DNA of 30,489 nucleotides from an uncultured Lachnospiraceae bacterium (GTDB taxonomy: Bacteria; Bacillota; Clostridia; Lachnospirales; Lachnospiraceae), in NCBI GenBank assembly GCA_910586605.1, contig CAJUJR010000030.1, positions 1 through 30,489 on the forward strand, given 5' to 3'. The notes beneath the pieces were generated by a model. The model was not told the origin of the DNA. It searched no databases and saw nothing but the letters and a program-made list of their open reading frames with translations. This document shows, piece after piece, positions 16,726-25,583 of the stretch. Position numbers and translations under genes: made by a program. How positions within the stretch are numbered: position 1 is the stretch's first letter; each line of letters begins with the position of its first letter.

Positions 16726-18198
16726 ATGAAATTAACAGATTTACTGGAAGGAATGGACTATCAGTGCATTCAAGGGGAAATTGACAGGGAAATCACAACG
16801 CTTGTATATGATTCCCGAAAGGCAGAAAAAGGTTCTGTATTTGTCTGTATATCAGGTGCGGTGCGGGATGGGCACGATTTTGCACAGGAGGTTGTGGAAA
16901 AGGGAGTTAGCGTCCTTTTTGTAGAGAAGGGGGTAAAGGTTTCTGGAGAGGTAACTATAATTCTGGTAAAGGATACCAGGACAGCGCTTGCATATGCTTC
17001 TGCGGCATATTTTGGGCATCCGGCAAAGGAACTGGCAACGATTGGGATTACAGGGACAAAGGGGAAGACAACGGCAACTTATATGGTGCGTTCTATATTG
17101 GAACATTCTGGTTTTAAGACGGGGTTGATTGGGACAATTGAAACAATAATTGGGGAAGAAACAATTCCATCGGCAAATACGACGCCTGAGTCATATGTTG
17201 TACAGGAAACATTTCGGAAAATGGCGGATGCCGGCTGTAAATGTGTGGTAATGGAAGTGTCTTCCCAAGGGCTGATGCTAAGCCGTGTAGGCGGTTTTGT
17301 CTTTGATTATGGGATTTTTACAAACCTGGAGCCAGACCATATCGGGCCAAACGAACATAAGGACCTGGAGGATTATATCTATTGTAAAAGCCTGTTGTTT
17401 CAGCAGTGTAAGCATGGGATTTTTAATGCGGATGACAGCCATCTTGGACAGATTTTAAAAGGGCATACATGTAGTGTGGAAACATATGGGTTTTCAGAAG
17501 AAGCGGATTTAAGGGCTTCCAAGGTACATTTGGCGGATAAGGGCGGAAGCCTTGGTGTATCCTATCATTTAAGCGGTCTGATTGATGCAGAAGTAGAAAT
17601 TGATATCCCGGGAAAATTCAGCGTATATAATTCGATGGCAGCAATTGCAATCTGCCGCCATTTTGGGGTGAAGAAAGAAACAATCCTTTCTTCCCTTACT
17701 GATGTCAGGGTAAAGGGAAGGGTGGAGATTTTGCCGGTTTCTTCTGCGTTTACGCTTATGATTGACTATGCGCACAATGCAATGAGCTTAAACAGTTTAT
17801 TAACGACTTTAAAAGAATACCATCCAAAACGCCTTGTCTGCTTGTTTGGGTGCGGCGGAAACCGTTCCAGGAACCGCCGTTTTGAAATGGGGGAGGTATC
17901 TTCTTCCCTTGCAGACCTTACAATTGTAACTTCGGATAATCCGAGGAAGGAAGAGCCGGAGACGATTATTGAAGATATTGTAACTGGTGTAAAAAGGGCG
18001 GATGGAGATTATATTACGATTATCGACAGACGGGAGGCAATCCGTTATGCAATTGAACATGCAAAAGAGGGGGATGTGATTGTCCTGGCAGGAAAGGGGC
18101 ATGAGGATTACCAGGAGATTGATGGGAAAAAATACCATATGGATGAGCGGGAAATTGTTGCAGATGTCGTAAAGGATGGAAATTTCTTACAGAAGTAG
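16726..18198 (+). CDS. murE: UDP-MurNAc-tripeptide synthetase (meso-diaminopimelate adding)
   Basis: This 490-aa cytoplasmic Mur ligase adds the third residue of the peptidoglycan stem peptide. The ATP site is GTKGKTT (110-116), and the TTPES and SSQGL motifs bind the UDP-MurNAc dipeptide. DNPR at 404-407 is the signature for meso-diaminopimelate specificity rather than lysine. This agrees with dapF directly upstream (73-base gap). GAGG lies ahead of the ATG. Length is usual for the family. A small inverted repeat (AACAGTT/AACTGTT) lies in the gap upstream and has no evident role. Confidence 0.97.
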   Translation: MKLTDLLEGMDYQCIQGEIDREITTLVYDSRKAEKGSVFVCISGAVRDGHDFAQEVVEKGVSVLFVEKGVKVSGEVTIILVKDTRTALAYASAAYFGHPAKELATIGITGTKGKTTATYMVRSILEHSGFKTGLIGTIETIIGEETIPSANTTPESYVVQETFRKMADAGCKCVVMEVSSQGLMLSRVGGFVFDYGIFTNLEPDHIGPNEHKDLEDYIYCKSLLFQQCKHGIFNADDSHLGQILKGHTCSVETYGFSEEADLRASKVHLADKGGSLGVSYHLSGLIDAEVEIDIPGKFSVYNSMAAIAICRHFGVKKETILSSLTDVRVKGRVEILPVSSAFTLMIDYAHNAMSLNSLLTTLKEYHPKRLVCLFGCGGNRSRNRRFEMGEVSSSLADLTIVTSDNPRKEEPETIIEDIVTGVKRADGDYITIIDRREAIRYAIEHAKEGDVIVLAGKGHEDYQEIDGKKYHMDEREIVADVVKDGNFLQK

Positions 18199-18270
18199 AA
18201 GACATGGAAAGCTTTACAGATGGAAAGTTACAGGAAGCGGCATGTCATTGCATAATGAGGAAATAAATAT

Positions 18271-20505
18271 ATGTTATTTGCAGAAGTAATTGTTGATATA
18301 TCGGCTAAAAGCCTTGACCGTCCGTTTCAGTACATTGTACCGGAAACGATGCAGGAACAGGCAGTTATTGGGGCACCTGTGCTGATTCCATTTGGAAGGG
18401 GCAACCGTGAAATCAAGGGGTTTATTACGGGATTGTCTGATACGCCTCAATATGACGTTAGCAGGACAAAATCTATTATAAAAGTTGAAAAGCAGGGAGT
18501 GGTTGCAGAATCACACCTGCTTTCGCTGGCTTATTGGATGAAAGAAAACTACGGGGCGACCATGAATGACGCGATTAAAGCAGTTATGCCGGTCCGCCGG
18601 GAAATTAAAGAGAGGGTGGAACGGCGGATTTTTTCTCTGCTAACAGAAGGAGAACTACTAGAAAAGCGCGATGGGTTTGAAAAAAAGCATAATACGGCAA
18701 GGGTGCGGCTTTTAGATGGGCTGCTTGCTTCAAACCTTCCCTGGGAGGAGGGGTTTTCTTATGAAGATGCTGTGAAAAGTTTAGGCGTGCCTGCCAGTGT
18801 AATAAAGGGGTTGGAACAGCTTGGGGTTTTACAGATTTCTACAAAGCGGCTGTACCGGAACCCCCTTGGGAAAATGGGGGCGCAGGATGACAGGAGAATA
18901 CTGAATGCAGGGCAGCAGGCCATCGTTGATGCCTTCCAAAGGGATTATGACAATGGAATCCATAAAAATTACCTGATTTATGGGGTGACAGGAAGCGGCA
19001 AAACGGAAGTTTATATGAATTTAATTGAGCATGTTTTGAGTAAGGGGCAGCAGGCAATTATGCTGATCCCGGAAATTGCATTGACATTCCAGACAGTAAA
19101 CCGATTCTATGGCCGGTTTGGGGAAAAGGTCTCGGTTCTGCATTCCAGGCTTTCGGCAGGGGAACGGTTTGATCAGTACCAGCGTGCAAAAAATGGGGAT
19201 ATACAGATTATGGTCGGCCCAAGGTCTGCGTTGTTTGCTCCTTTTTCCAAACTTGGGCTGATTGTAATTGACGAAGAGCATGAGACAAGCTACCAGAGTG
19301 ATTCTATGCCGAAATACCATGCAAGGGAGGTTGCCATGAAGAGGGCAGAAATGCTTTCTGCCAGTGTGGTTGCAGGCTCTGCAACACCTTCCCTGGAAGC
19401 ATATTATTATTGCGAGGCAGGGAAGTTTGAACTATTTACATTAAAAGAGCGTGCCGGGAATGCTTCTTTGCCCTCTGTACAGATTGTGGATTTAAGGGAA
19501 GAACTTAATGCAAAAAATTATTCCGTGTTTAGCCGCCTTTTGCAGGAAAAAATAGAAAACTGCCTACAAAAAAATGAGCAGGTTATGTTATTTATCAATA
19601 GGAGGGGCTATGCAGGCTTTGTGTCTTGCCGCCAATGCGGCGAAGCAATCCGTTGTGAAAGCTGTTCTGTCTCATTAAAGCCCCATGAGCACCATGGAAA
19701 AGTAAGCCTGTTAAAATGCCATTACTGTGGGGCACAGAAACCAATGCCGGCTGTCTGCCCTGCATGCGGTTCAAAGTATATTGGGACGTTTGGGCTTGGG
19801 ACACAACAGGTTGAAGATATGGTGAAAAAACGTTTCCCAAAAGCAAGGGTGCTGCGTATGGACGCCGATACGACCTCTGGTAAAGAAGGGCACAGCCGTA
19901 TCCTTCAGGCTTTTGCAAAAAAGGAGGCGGATATATTAGTAGGGACGCAGATGATTGTAAAAGGGCATGATTTCCCAGAGGTAACGCTGGTTGGCGTATT
20001 GGCGGCAGATTTGTCTTTAAATGCAGGTGATTACCGGGCGGCAGAGCGTACCTTTGAACTTTTAGCGCAGGCAGCGGGAAGGGCAGGAAGGGCAGATAAG
20101 CCTGGAACTGTGGTGTTCCAGACATACCAGCCAGGCCACTACAGCATTACCTGTGCTGCGGCCGGTGACTATGAAAGTTTTTACCGGCAGGAAATAGCAG
20201 TCAGACAGATGTTGCATTATCCGCCGATTTCAAATATACTAGAGATATTGGTGTTTTCAAAGGAGCAGAAAAAAGCAGTGTTTCTTTCTGAACAGATACA
20301 TAAGCAAATCGGGCCGGAAGAGGGAATTGTAATTCTGGGACCGGGCGATGCGGCGCTTGCAAAACTCAGGGATTTTTACCGAAGGGTAATTTATGTAAAA
20401 TCAGTGCAGTATCGGAAGCTTTGTAAGATAAAAGACTATATTGAGGAGTTTATGGGGGGACAGGAAGAATACAGGGACTGTATGGTTACATTCCGGTTTA
20501 ATTAA
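18271..20505 (+). CDS. priA: Primosomal replication restart helicase PriA
   Basis: This 744-aa superfamily 2 helicase recognises stalled or repaired forks and reloads the replisome. The N-terminal DNA-binding region starts MLFAEVIVDIS. Walker A is GVTGSGKT (238-245) and Walker B IDEEHE (333-338). The zinc-binding insert has the CxxC pairs C453/C456 and C462/C465, and later CHYC and CPAC. Helicase motifs AGSATPSLE and AAGRAGRADKPG are intact. Length is typical. A GAGG site precedes the ATG. Together with def, fmt, rsmB and rlmN it forms the classical Firmicutes cluster. Confidence 0.98.
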   Translation: MLFAEVIVDISAKSLDRPFQYIVPETMQEQAVIGAPVLIPFGRGNREIKGFITGLSDTPQYDVSRTKSIIKVEKQGVVAESHLLSLAYWMKENYGATMNDAIKAVMPVRREIKERVERRIFSLLTEGELLEKRDGFEKKHNTARVRLLDGLLASNLPWEEGFSYEDAVKSLGVPASVIKGLEQLGVLQISTKRLYRNPLGKMGAQDDRRILNAGQQAIVDAFQRDYDNGIHKNYLIYGVTGSGKTEVYMNLIEHVLSKGQQAIMLIPEIALTFQTVNRFYGRFGEKVSVLHSRLSAGERFDQYQRAKNGDIQIMVGPRSALFAPFSKLGLIVIDEEHETSYQSDSMPKYHAREVAMKRAEMLSASVVAGSATPSLEAYYYCEAGKFELFTLKERAGNASLPSVQIVDLREELNAKNYSVFSRLLQEKIENCLQKNEQVMLFINRRGYAGFVSCRQCGEAIRCESCSVSLKPHEHHGKVSLLKCHYCGAQKPMPAVCPACGSKYIGTFGLGTQQVEDMVKKRFPKARVLRMDADTTSGKEGHSRILQAFAKKEADILVGTQMIVKGHDFPEVTLVGVLAADLSLNAGDYRAAERTFELLAQAAGRAGRADKPGTVVFQTYQPGHYSITCAAAGDYESFYRQEIAVRQMLHYPPISNILEILVFSKEQKKAVFLSEQIHKQIGPEEGIVILGPGDAALAKLRDFYRRVIYVKSVQYRKLCKIKDYIEEFMGGQEEYRDCMVTFRFN

Positions 20506-20560
20506 AAAGTTAAAATGAAGAAAGGCAAGGCAGGCTTATGCCTGCGGGAATGGAGGAAAT

Positions 20561-21073
20561 ATGGCACTTAGGACAATTCGGACAATGGGAGATGAAATTT
20601 TAAAAAAAAGCTGTAGGGATGTGGTAGAGATGAAGCCACGCCTGCTTCAGCTTGTAGATGATATGCTGGAGACAATGTATGAGGCTCAGGGAGTTGGGCT
20701 GGCAGCCCCACAGGTAGGCGTATTGCGTAAAATTGTTGTGATTGATGTCAGTGAAGAGGGGGACAGCCCGCTTGTATTAATAAATCCGGAACTTTTAGAG
20801 GTTTCCGGGGAACAGAAAGGGCAGGAGGCATGTCTTAGCGTCCCAAATAAAGCAGGGGTTGTAACAAGGGCTAATTATGCAAAGGTAAGGGCTTTTAATG
20901 AAGATATGGAAGAGATGATAATTGAAGGGGAAGGCCTTTTGGCAAGGGCGCTCCAGCATGAAATCGACCATCTTTCCGGCGTTTTATATGTGGATAAGGT
21001 TGAGGGGGATTTGATGGACACTACAGAAGATGATGTTCCTGAGCATCCAAAAAGGAGGGGCAGGAGACGATGA
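20561..21073 (+). CDS. def: Peptide deformylase
   Basis: This 170-aa metalloenzyme removes the formyl group from nascent N-terminal methionine. Motif 1 is GVGLAAPQVG (44-53). Motif 2 is EACLSVP with metal ligand C91, where the family consensus is EGCLS. Motif 3 is HEIDH (H133, E134, H137). All three metal ligands and the catalytic Glu are present, so the enzyme should be active. GGAGG precedes the ATG, and a GCAGGC/GCCTGC hairpin (20530-20545) lies just upstream. It overlaps fmt by four bases (ATGA), so the two opposite steps of formyl-methionine metabolism are translationally coupled. Confidence 0.97.
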   Translation: MALRTIRTMGDEILKKSCRDVVEMKPRLLQLVDDMLETMYEAQGVGLAAPQVGVLRKIVVIDVSEEGDSPLVLINPELLEVSGEQKGQEACLSVPNKAGVVTRANYAKVRAFNEDMEEMIIEGEGLLARALQHEIDHLSGVLYVDKVEGDLMDTTEDDVPEHPKRRGRRR

Positions 21074-22014
21074 AAATTTTGTTTATGGGGACGCCGGATT
21101 TTGCTGTAGATACCCTGCGTGTGCTGATGGACAGCAGGCATGAGGTAATTGGCGTGGTAACGCAGCCGGACAGGCCAAAAGGGCGCAGTGGAAAGATGCA
21201 GTATTCCCCGGTAAAGGATGTAGCGCTGGAATATGGCATAGAGGTATACCAGCCGGAAAAGGTGAGGGATGAAACATTTATACAAGAGCTTCATAGGATG
21301 GCGCCTGATGTAATTGTCGTAGTAGCATTTGGCCAGATTCTATCAAAAGAAATACTGGAGCTGCCAAAGTATGGCTGCCTGAATGTCCATGCATCCCTGC
21401 TGCCAAAACTCCGTGGGGCGGCGCCGATTCAGTGGGCTGTGATAGATGGGGAAAAAGAAAGCGGCGTAACAATCCAGCAGATGGAGGAAGGGCTAGATAC
21501 TGGGGATATCCTTCTTGTAAAAAAATATACCCTTGAAGAAAAGGAAACAGGGGGAAGCCTTTTTGAAAAGCTTGCAAAGCTTGGCGGCCCGATGATTTTG
21601 GAGGTTTTGGAGGCAGCAGAGAAAGGGGAACTGCATCCTGTCAGCCAGGAAGAGGAAAAGCACACATATGCCAAAAAGCTTTCTAAATCAACTGGGTTGA
21701 TTGACTTTTCCAAGACAGCAGCAGAGATTGAACGGCTGATCCGCGGGCTGAACCCTTGGCCAAGCGCATATTGCTATTTGGAAGGGAAAATGCTTAAAGT
21801 CTGGGAGGCGGAAGTAGTGCCTGCTGATTTTTCAGAAGAGGAATACGCTGTGGAATATGGGACTATAGTAAAAGTGGGGCAGGATCACTTTCTTGTACGA
21901 ACGGCAGACGGGCTTTTAAAAATATTATCAGTACAGCTTGCAGGAAAAAAGAGAATGGATACGGCTGCATTTTTGCGCGGGTATCCATTAAAGGAAAATA
22001 CTGTGCTAAAATAG
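21070..22014 (+). CDS. fmt: Methionyl-tRNA formyltransferase
   Basis: This 314-aa enzyme formylates initiator Met-tRNA using 10-formyl-tetrahydrofolate. MKILFMGTPDFAV opens the Rossmann domain. The catalytic N105 and H107 are in LNVHASLLPKLRGAAPIQ, and the partner Asp is in EEGLDTGDIL. The C-terminal OB-fold domain (about 205-314) begins near RLIRGLNPWPSA. The start overlaps the def stop by four bases. Length is normal. Confidence 0.98.
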   Translation: MKILFMGTPDFAVDTLRVLMDSRHEVIGVVTQPDRPKGRSGKMQYSPVKDVALEYGIEVYQPEKVRDETFIQELHRMAPDVIVVVAFGQILSKEILELPKYGCLNVHASLLPKLRGAAPIQWAVIDGEKESGVTIQQMEEGLDTGDILLVKKYTLEEKETGGSLFEKLAKLGGPMILEVLEAAEKGELHPVSQEEEKHTYAKKLSKSTGLIDFSKTAAEIERLIRGLNPWPSAYCYLEGKMLKVWEAEVVPADFSEEEYAVEYGTIVKVGQDHFLVRTADGLLKILSVQLAGKKRMDTAAFLRGYPLKENTVLK

Positions 22015-22049
22015 GGAAGGTAGTGTTATAACAAAGCGGAGGGATAAGT

Positions 22050-23417
22050 ATGGTTCAGGAAAAGGCAGGGGCGTCTCCGGTAAATGTCAGGAAATTAGCT
22101 TTGGATTTGCTGATTCAGGTTATGGAGGAAAATATTTTTTGCGACAGGGCACTTCACTGTGCTTTTGAAAGGTATCCTATGGAAAAGCGTGACAGAAGTT
22201 TTCTGGCACGTTTGGTAGAAGGGACTGTGGAACGGTGCATTGAAATGGATTATGTACTAAACCAGTTTTCTAAAATCAACGTGGAAAAGATGAAGCCTGC
22301 GATCCGTAATATACTGCGCCTCTCAGTTTATCAGATATTATATATGGATCAGGTTCCGGATTCTGCCGCCTGCAATGAGGCGGTGAAACTTACGGTAAAA
22401 CGGAATATGAAAAACCTGAAAGGGTTTGTCAATGGGGTGCTCCGAAATGTGGCAAGGGAAAAAGAAACCATTTCTTATCCACCAAAAGAGGATGCGGTTT
22501 CTTACCTTTCGGTACGGTATTCGCTGCCGGGATGGATTGTAGAAGAGCTTATCAGGGATTATGGGATGGAAAGGGCAGAAAAAATTGCCGCTTCCTTCCT
22601 GAAAGAGAATGACTGGCTTTCTATCCGATGCATGGCAGGGAAGTTTTCAGCAGAACAAGTAAAGGAAGCGTTGGAACAGGAAGGCGTCCTAGTAAAAGAA
22701 GGGAAACTTGCAGAAGGTGCGTTGCAGATATCCCATTTTTCTTCTTTAAAAGAACTTTCTGCTTTCAATCAGGGAATGTTTCAGGTACAGGATGAAAGTT
22801 CTATGCTTGCAGGACAAGTTGCAAGCGTACAAAAGAAAGATATTGTAATTGATGTCTGTGCTTCGCCTGGCGGAAAGACTTTTTATGCAGCAGATTTATG
22901 CAGGGATGGGCAGGTGTTTTCCTGTGATCTGACGGAGGAAAAGACGGTAAGGCTTTATGAAAATAAAAAACGCCTGGGAATGGAGAATGTTGCAATATAT
23001 GTAAATGATGCAACGGTTTTAAAGAAGGAATGGATTGGAAAAGCAGACATTGTAATTGCAGATTTGCCATGTTCTGGGCTGGGGGTTATTGGAAAAAAAT
23101 GTGATATTAAATATAAGACAACAAAAGAGGATGTATTATCGCTTGCAAAGCTGCAGCGGCAGATTCTTTCCGTTGTGTCACAATATGCAAAAATAGGGGG
23201 CAGGCTTATTTTTAGTACCTGTACCATAACACGGGAAGAGAACCAGGAAAATGCAGAGTGGATTGAAAAAAATCTTTTGTTTTCTCCTGTTTCATTGGAG
23301 GAAAAGCTGCCAAAAGCATTGCAGGGGCTGACAGGCAGCAAGGGCTTTTTGCAGATTTTACCAGATATGGCAGATACGGATGGTTTTTTTATTTCCTGCT
23401 GGGAAAGGAAGGAATAG
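22050..23417 (+). CDS. rsmB: 16S rRNA m5C967 methyltransferase RsmB
   Basis: This 455-aa protein methylates the cytosine equivalent to E. coli C967 in 16S rRNA. An N-terminal NusB-like helical domain (about 10-150) precedes the SAM-binding motif DVCASPGGKT (268-277). PCSGLG with C341 and the nucleophile C391 in FSTCTITREEN are both present. GGAGGGATAAGT lies before the ATG. Some clostridial genomes place a zinc metallopeptidase and a DUF116 gene between fmt and rsmB; here only 35 bases separate them. The stop shares one base with the rlmN start. Confidence 0.97.
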   Translation: MVQEKAGASPVNVRKLALDLLIQVMEENIFCDRALHCAFERYPMEKRDRSFLARLVEGTVERCIEMDYVLNQFSKINVEKMKPAIRNILRLSVYQILYMDQVPDSAACNEAVKLTVKRNMKNLKGFVNGVLRNVAREKETISYPPKEDAVSYLSVRYSLPGWIVEELIRDYGMERAEKIAASFLKENDWLSIRCMAGKFSAEQVKEALEQEGVLVKEGKLAEGALQISHFSSLKELSAFNQGMFQVQDESSMLAGQVASVQKKDIVIDVCASPGGKTFYAADLCRDGQVFSCDLTEEKTVRLYENKKRLGMENVAIYVNDATVLKKEWIGKADIVIADLPCSGLGVIGKKCDIKYKTTKEDVLSLAKLQRQILSVVSQYAKIGGRLIFSTCTITREENQENAEWIEKNLLFSPVSLEEKLPKALQGLTGSKGFLQILPDMADTDGFFISCWERKE

Positions 23418-24466
23418 TGGAAGAGAAAACAGATATAAAAAGCCTTGGCTTTGACGAGTTACAGGAGTTTATAAAAAGGGCAGGGCAGAAAGCATTTCGC
23501 AGCAAGCAGCTTTATCAGTGGATGCATAGGCAGCTTGCTGTTTCTTTTGATGAAATGACAAACCTTTCAAAGGGGTTCAGGGATGAATTAAAAGATTCCT
23601 GTATGCTTTGCAGTGCAAAAACCGTACAGCGCCAGGTTTCCAGCGATGGGACAAATAAATTTTTAATGGAGCTTTCTGATGGAAACCATATTGAAAGTGT
23701 TTTGATGAAATATAAGCATGGAAACAGCGTCTGCATCTCCACACAGGTAGGCTGCCGGATGGGCTGCCGGTTTTGTGCTTCTACAGTTGGCGGGCTTATC
23801 CGTTCTTTGCGGCCGTCTGAAATGTTGGATCAGATTTATGAAATCCAGCGGATTACAGAAGAGAGGGTTTCCAATGTGATTTTAATGGGAATCGGCGAGC
23901 CGCTTGACAATTATGAAAATGTAATCAAGTTTATCCATATGCTTTCTGATGAGCATGGGTTAAATATCAGCCAGCGGAATATAACGCTTTCTACCTGCGG
24001 GCTTGTAGGGCAGATTTACCGTTTGGCAGAAGAAGAACTGGCTATTACGTTGGCAGTTTCGCTTCATGCGCCAAATGACCTGCTTCGCAGGGAGATGATG
24101 CCGGTTGCAAATAAGTACCCAATCCAGGAAATTATGGAAGCATGCCGTAATTATATAGGGAAAACAAACCGGCGTGTTACCTTTGAATACAGTATGGTGG
24201 AAGGGAAAAATGATTCTGCCCAGGCGGCAGAGGAACTTTCTTTGCTGTTAAAAGGGATGAACTGCCATGTAAACCTGATTCCATTAAATCCGGTGGAAGG
24301 CAGGCTTGGGCAGCGTTCCCAAAGAAACCAAATTGAGGAATTTAAGAGGATACTGGAAAGAAACCATATTAATGTGACAGTAAGAAGGGAAATGGGAAGG
24401 GATATTGACGCCGCCTGCGGACAGCTTCGGAATAAGCACGGTACAGCCAACCAGAACAGAATTTAA
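23417..24466 (+). CDS. rlmN: 23S rRNA/tRNA adenine-C2 methyltransferase RlmN (radical SAM)
   Basis: This 349-aa radical SAM enzyme methylates C2 of A2503 in 23S rRNA and of A37 in some tRNAs. The [4Fe-4S] motif CRMGCRFC gives C113, C117 and C120. The second catalytic cysteine near the end is C334 in DIDAACGQL. GIGEPLDNY and LSTCGL are typical family blocks. The start is GTG at 23417, sharing one base with the rsmB TAG, with GGAAAGGAAGG upstream, so the two rRNA methylases are coupled. The stop codon lies inside a segment that resembles the edge repeat of this window. Confidence 0.97.
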   Translation: MEEKTDIKSLGFDELQEFIKRAGQKAFRSKQLYQWMHRQLAVSFDEMTNLSKGFRDELKDSCMLCSAKTVQRQVSSDGTNKFLMELSDGNHIESVLMKYKHGNSVCISTQVGCRMGCRFCASTVGGLIRSLRPSEMLDQIYEIQRITEERVSNVILMGIGEPLDNYENVIKFIHMLSDEHGLNISQRNITLSTCGLVGQIYRLAEEELAITLAVSLHAPNDLLRREMMPVANKYPIQEIMEACRNYIGKTNRRVTFEYSMVEGKNDSAQAAEELSLLLKGMNCHVNLIPLNPVEGRLGQRSQRNQIEEFKRILERNHINVTVRREMGRDIDAACGQLRNKHGTANQNRI

Positions 24467-24486
24467 GGAAATAAAAGATATCTTCC
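24459..24486 (+). repeat. Partial third copy of the edge repeat at the rlmN stop
   Basis: These 28 bases match the reverse complement of bases 2-29 at 25 positions. The segment 24460-24486 also matches the outer half of the right-edge copy at 24 of 27. The GGCTGTGAATAGTAAC half is absent. The segment can also form an AAGGAA/TTCCTT hairpin (24465-24470 with 24483-24488), so it may double as a weak terminator. AT-richness lowers the weight of the match. Confidence 0.45.
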
Positions 24487-24548
24487 TTTGTGAAACGCTT
24501 CCATTATGTGCAGCATGAGAAAGCAGGATTCATAAGCTAATTTGTGAG

Positions 24549-24577
24549 TTGAAAGAAGTGGGTACGGATGTTATACT
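24549..24577 (+). promoter_or_regulatory. Promoter of the pyrE-smORF-fliB unit
   Basis: TTGAAA at 24549-24554 and TATACT at 24572-24577 are 17 bases apart, with an extended -10 (TGT before TATACT). The leader is about 140 nt and contains no PyrR-type binding loop that I can recognise. Confidence 0.7.
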
Positions 24578-24587
24578 AAATAGTATA
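24572..24587. promoter_or_regulatory. Palindrome over the pyrE -10 and start site (possible operator)
   Basis: TATACTA and TAGTATA form a perfect inverted repeat with a two-base centre. It covers the -10 hexamer and reaches the expected transcription start, the place where a repressor would block initiation. No regulator is identifiable from the window. Confidence 0.4.
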
Positions 24588-24724
24588 TCTATGCTTATCT
24601 TTTGTGATTTGCTGCCCAAGTCAGAATGATATATGAATATGGATAAACCGTTGAAAAGAATCCGTCCGGAAAAAGGGAAATGATAATAACTGAAAAGCCA
24701 ATAAAATAAGGAGGTTTTAGTAAG

Positions 24725-25408
24725 ATGGAGCAGTACAAAAAAGAATTTATTGAGTTTATGGTGGAATGTGATGTATTAAAGTTTGGTGAATTTACATTAA
24801 AGAGTGGCAGGAAATCTCCGTTTTTTATGAATGCGGGGGCATATGTGACGGGTTCACAGCTGAGCAGGCTGGGACAGTATTATGCTAAGGCAATCCATGA
24901 GCATTATGGGGAGGATTTTGACGTGCTTTTTGGACCGGCATATAAAGGGATTCCGCTAAGTGTGGCAACAACAATTGCTTTTAGCGAGCTGTATGGGAAG
25001 GAAATCCGTTACTGTTCCAATCGTAAAGAAGTAAAAGACCATGGGGATACTGGTATTCTATTGGGGTCAAAGATACAGGATGGGGACAAGGTAGTGATTA
25101 TTGAGGATGTTACTACTTCTGGCAAGTCAATTGAAGAAACTTTTCCAATTATAAAAGCGCAGGGGGAGGTAAAGATTGTAGGGTTGATGGTATCTTTAAA
25201 CAGGATGGAACAAGGGCTTAGCTCAAATGCCAGCGCATTGGACGAGATTCAGGGAAAATATGGCTTTCCGGCAAATGCTATTGTATCAATGGAAGAGGTA
25301 GTGGAATGCCTTTATAATAAGGAGTGTAATGGCCGTGTTCTTATTGATGATAAATTAAAAAACGAAATTGATGCTTATTATGAAGAATATGGTGTTAAGA
25401 CGCTGTAA
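24725..25408 (+). CDS. pyrE: Orotate phosphoribosyltransferase
   Basis: This 227-aa enzyme converts orotate and PRPP to orotidine 5'-monophosphate in de novo UMP synthesis. The PRPP-binding loop is VVIIEDVTTSGKS (123-135), and FTLKSGRKSPFFMNAG near residue 20 is the usual family block. AAGGAGG precedes the ATG. The gene has its own promoter and stands apart from other pyr genes. Instead it is followed after 25 bases by a tiny membrane gene and fliB, an unusual partnership. Confidence 0.96.
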   Translation: MEQYKKEFIEFMVECDVLKFGEFTLKSGRKSPFFMNAGAYVTGSQLSRLGQYYAKAIHEHYGEDFDVLFGPAYKGIPLSVATTIAFSELYGKEIRYCSNRKEVKDHGDTGILLGSKIQDGDKVVIIEDVTTSGKSIEETFPIIKAQGEVKIVGLMVSLNRMEQGLSSNASALDEIQGKYGFPANAIVSMEEVVECLYNKECNGRVLIDDKLKNEIDAYYEEYGVKTL

Positions 25409-25433
25409 ATAATTAGTTTGGAGGTGGCTTTCG

Positions 25434-25583
25434 ATGGAAAAAGTATATAAGGCAATGAAATCAGTAGGGTCATTTAATGTTGTGATTGGGATTTTAATGA
25501 TTGTTTCCGGGATTGCGTTAGGGGTTCTGGTGATTACAAGAGGCGCAAAGCTTTTAAAACAAAAATCGGAGATATTATTTTAA
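25434..25583 (+). CDS. 49-aa single-pass membrane protein
   Basis: ATG 25434 follows GGAGGTGG (25420-25427) at an ideal distance and reads MEKVYKAMKSVGSFNVVIGI, then a hydrophobic stretch to residue 34, then a basic tail ending KQKSEILF. One membrane helix (about 14-35) is predicted by eye. Its TAA overlaps the fliB ATG by one base (TAATG), so fliB translation is probably coupled to it. I recall similar short unnamed proteins in Lachnospiraceae but no function. The strong ribosome site and the overlap make it a real gene rather than chance. Confidence 0.8.
   Translation: MEKVYKAMKSVGSFNVVIGILMIVSGIALGVLVITRGAKLLKQKSEILF

Noticed and set aside
18205..18234. Imperfect tandem repeat TGGAAAG...TTACAG between murE and priA
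   Set aside because: Only two short, unequal units in a 72-base gap, with no symmetry or link to a promoter.
24639..24683. 14-codon ORF (MDKPLKRIRPEKGK) in the pyrE leader, possible leader peptide
   Set aside because: No ribosome site precedes it, no pyrimidine-related codon run is seen, and no attenuator pair follows.
24584..24724. PyrR-binding attenuator in the pyrE leader
   Set aside because: AATCCGTCCGGAAAAAGG is only vaguely like the PyrR loop, and no terminator/antiterminator pair with a T-run follows.
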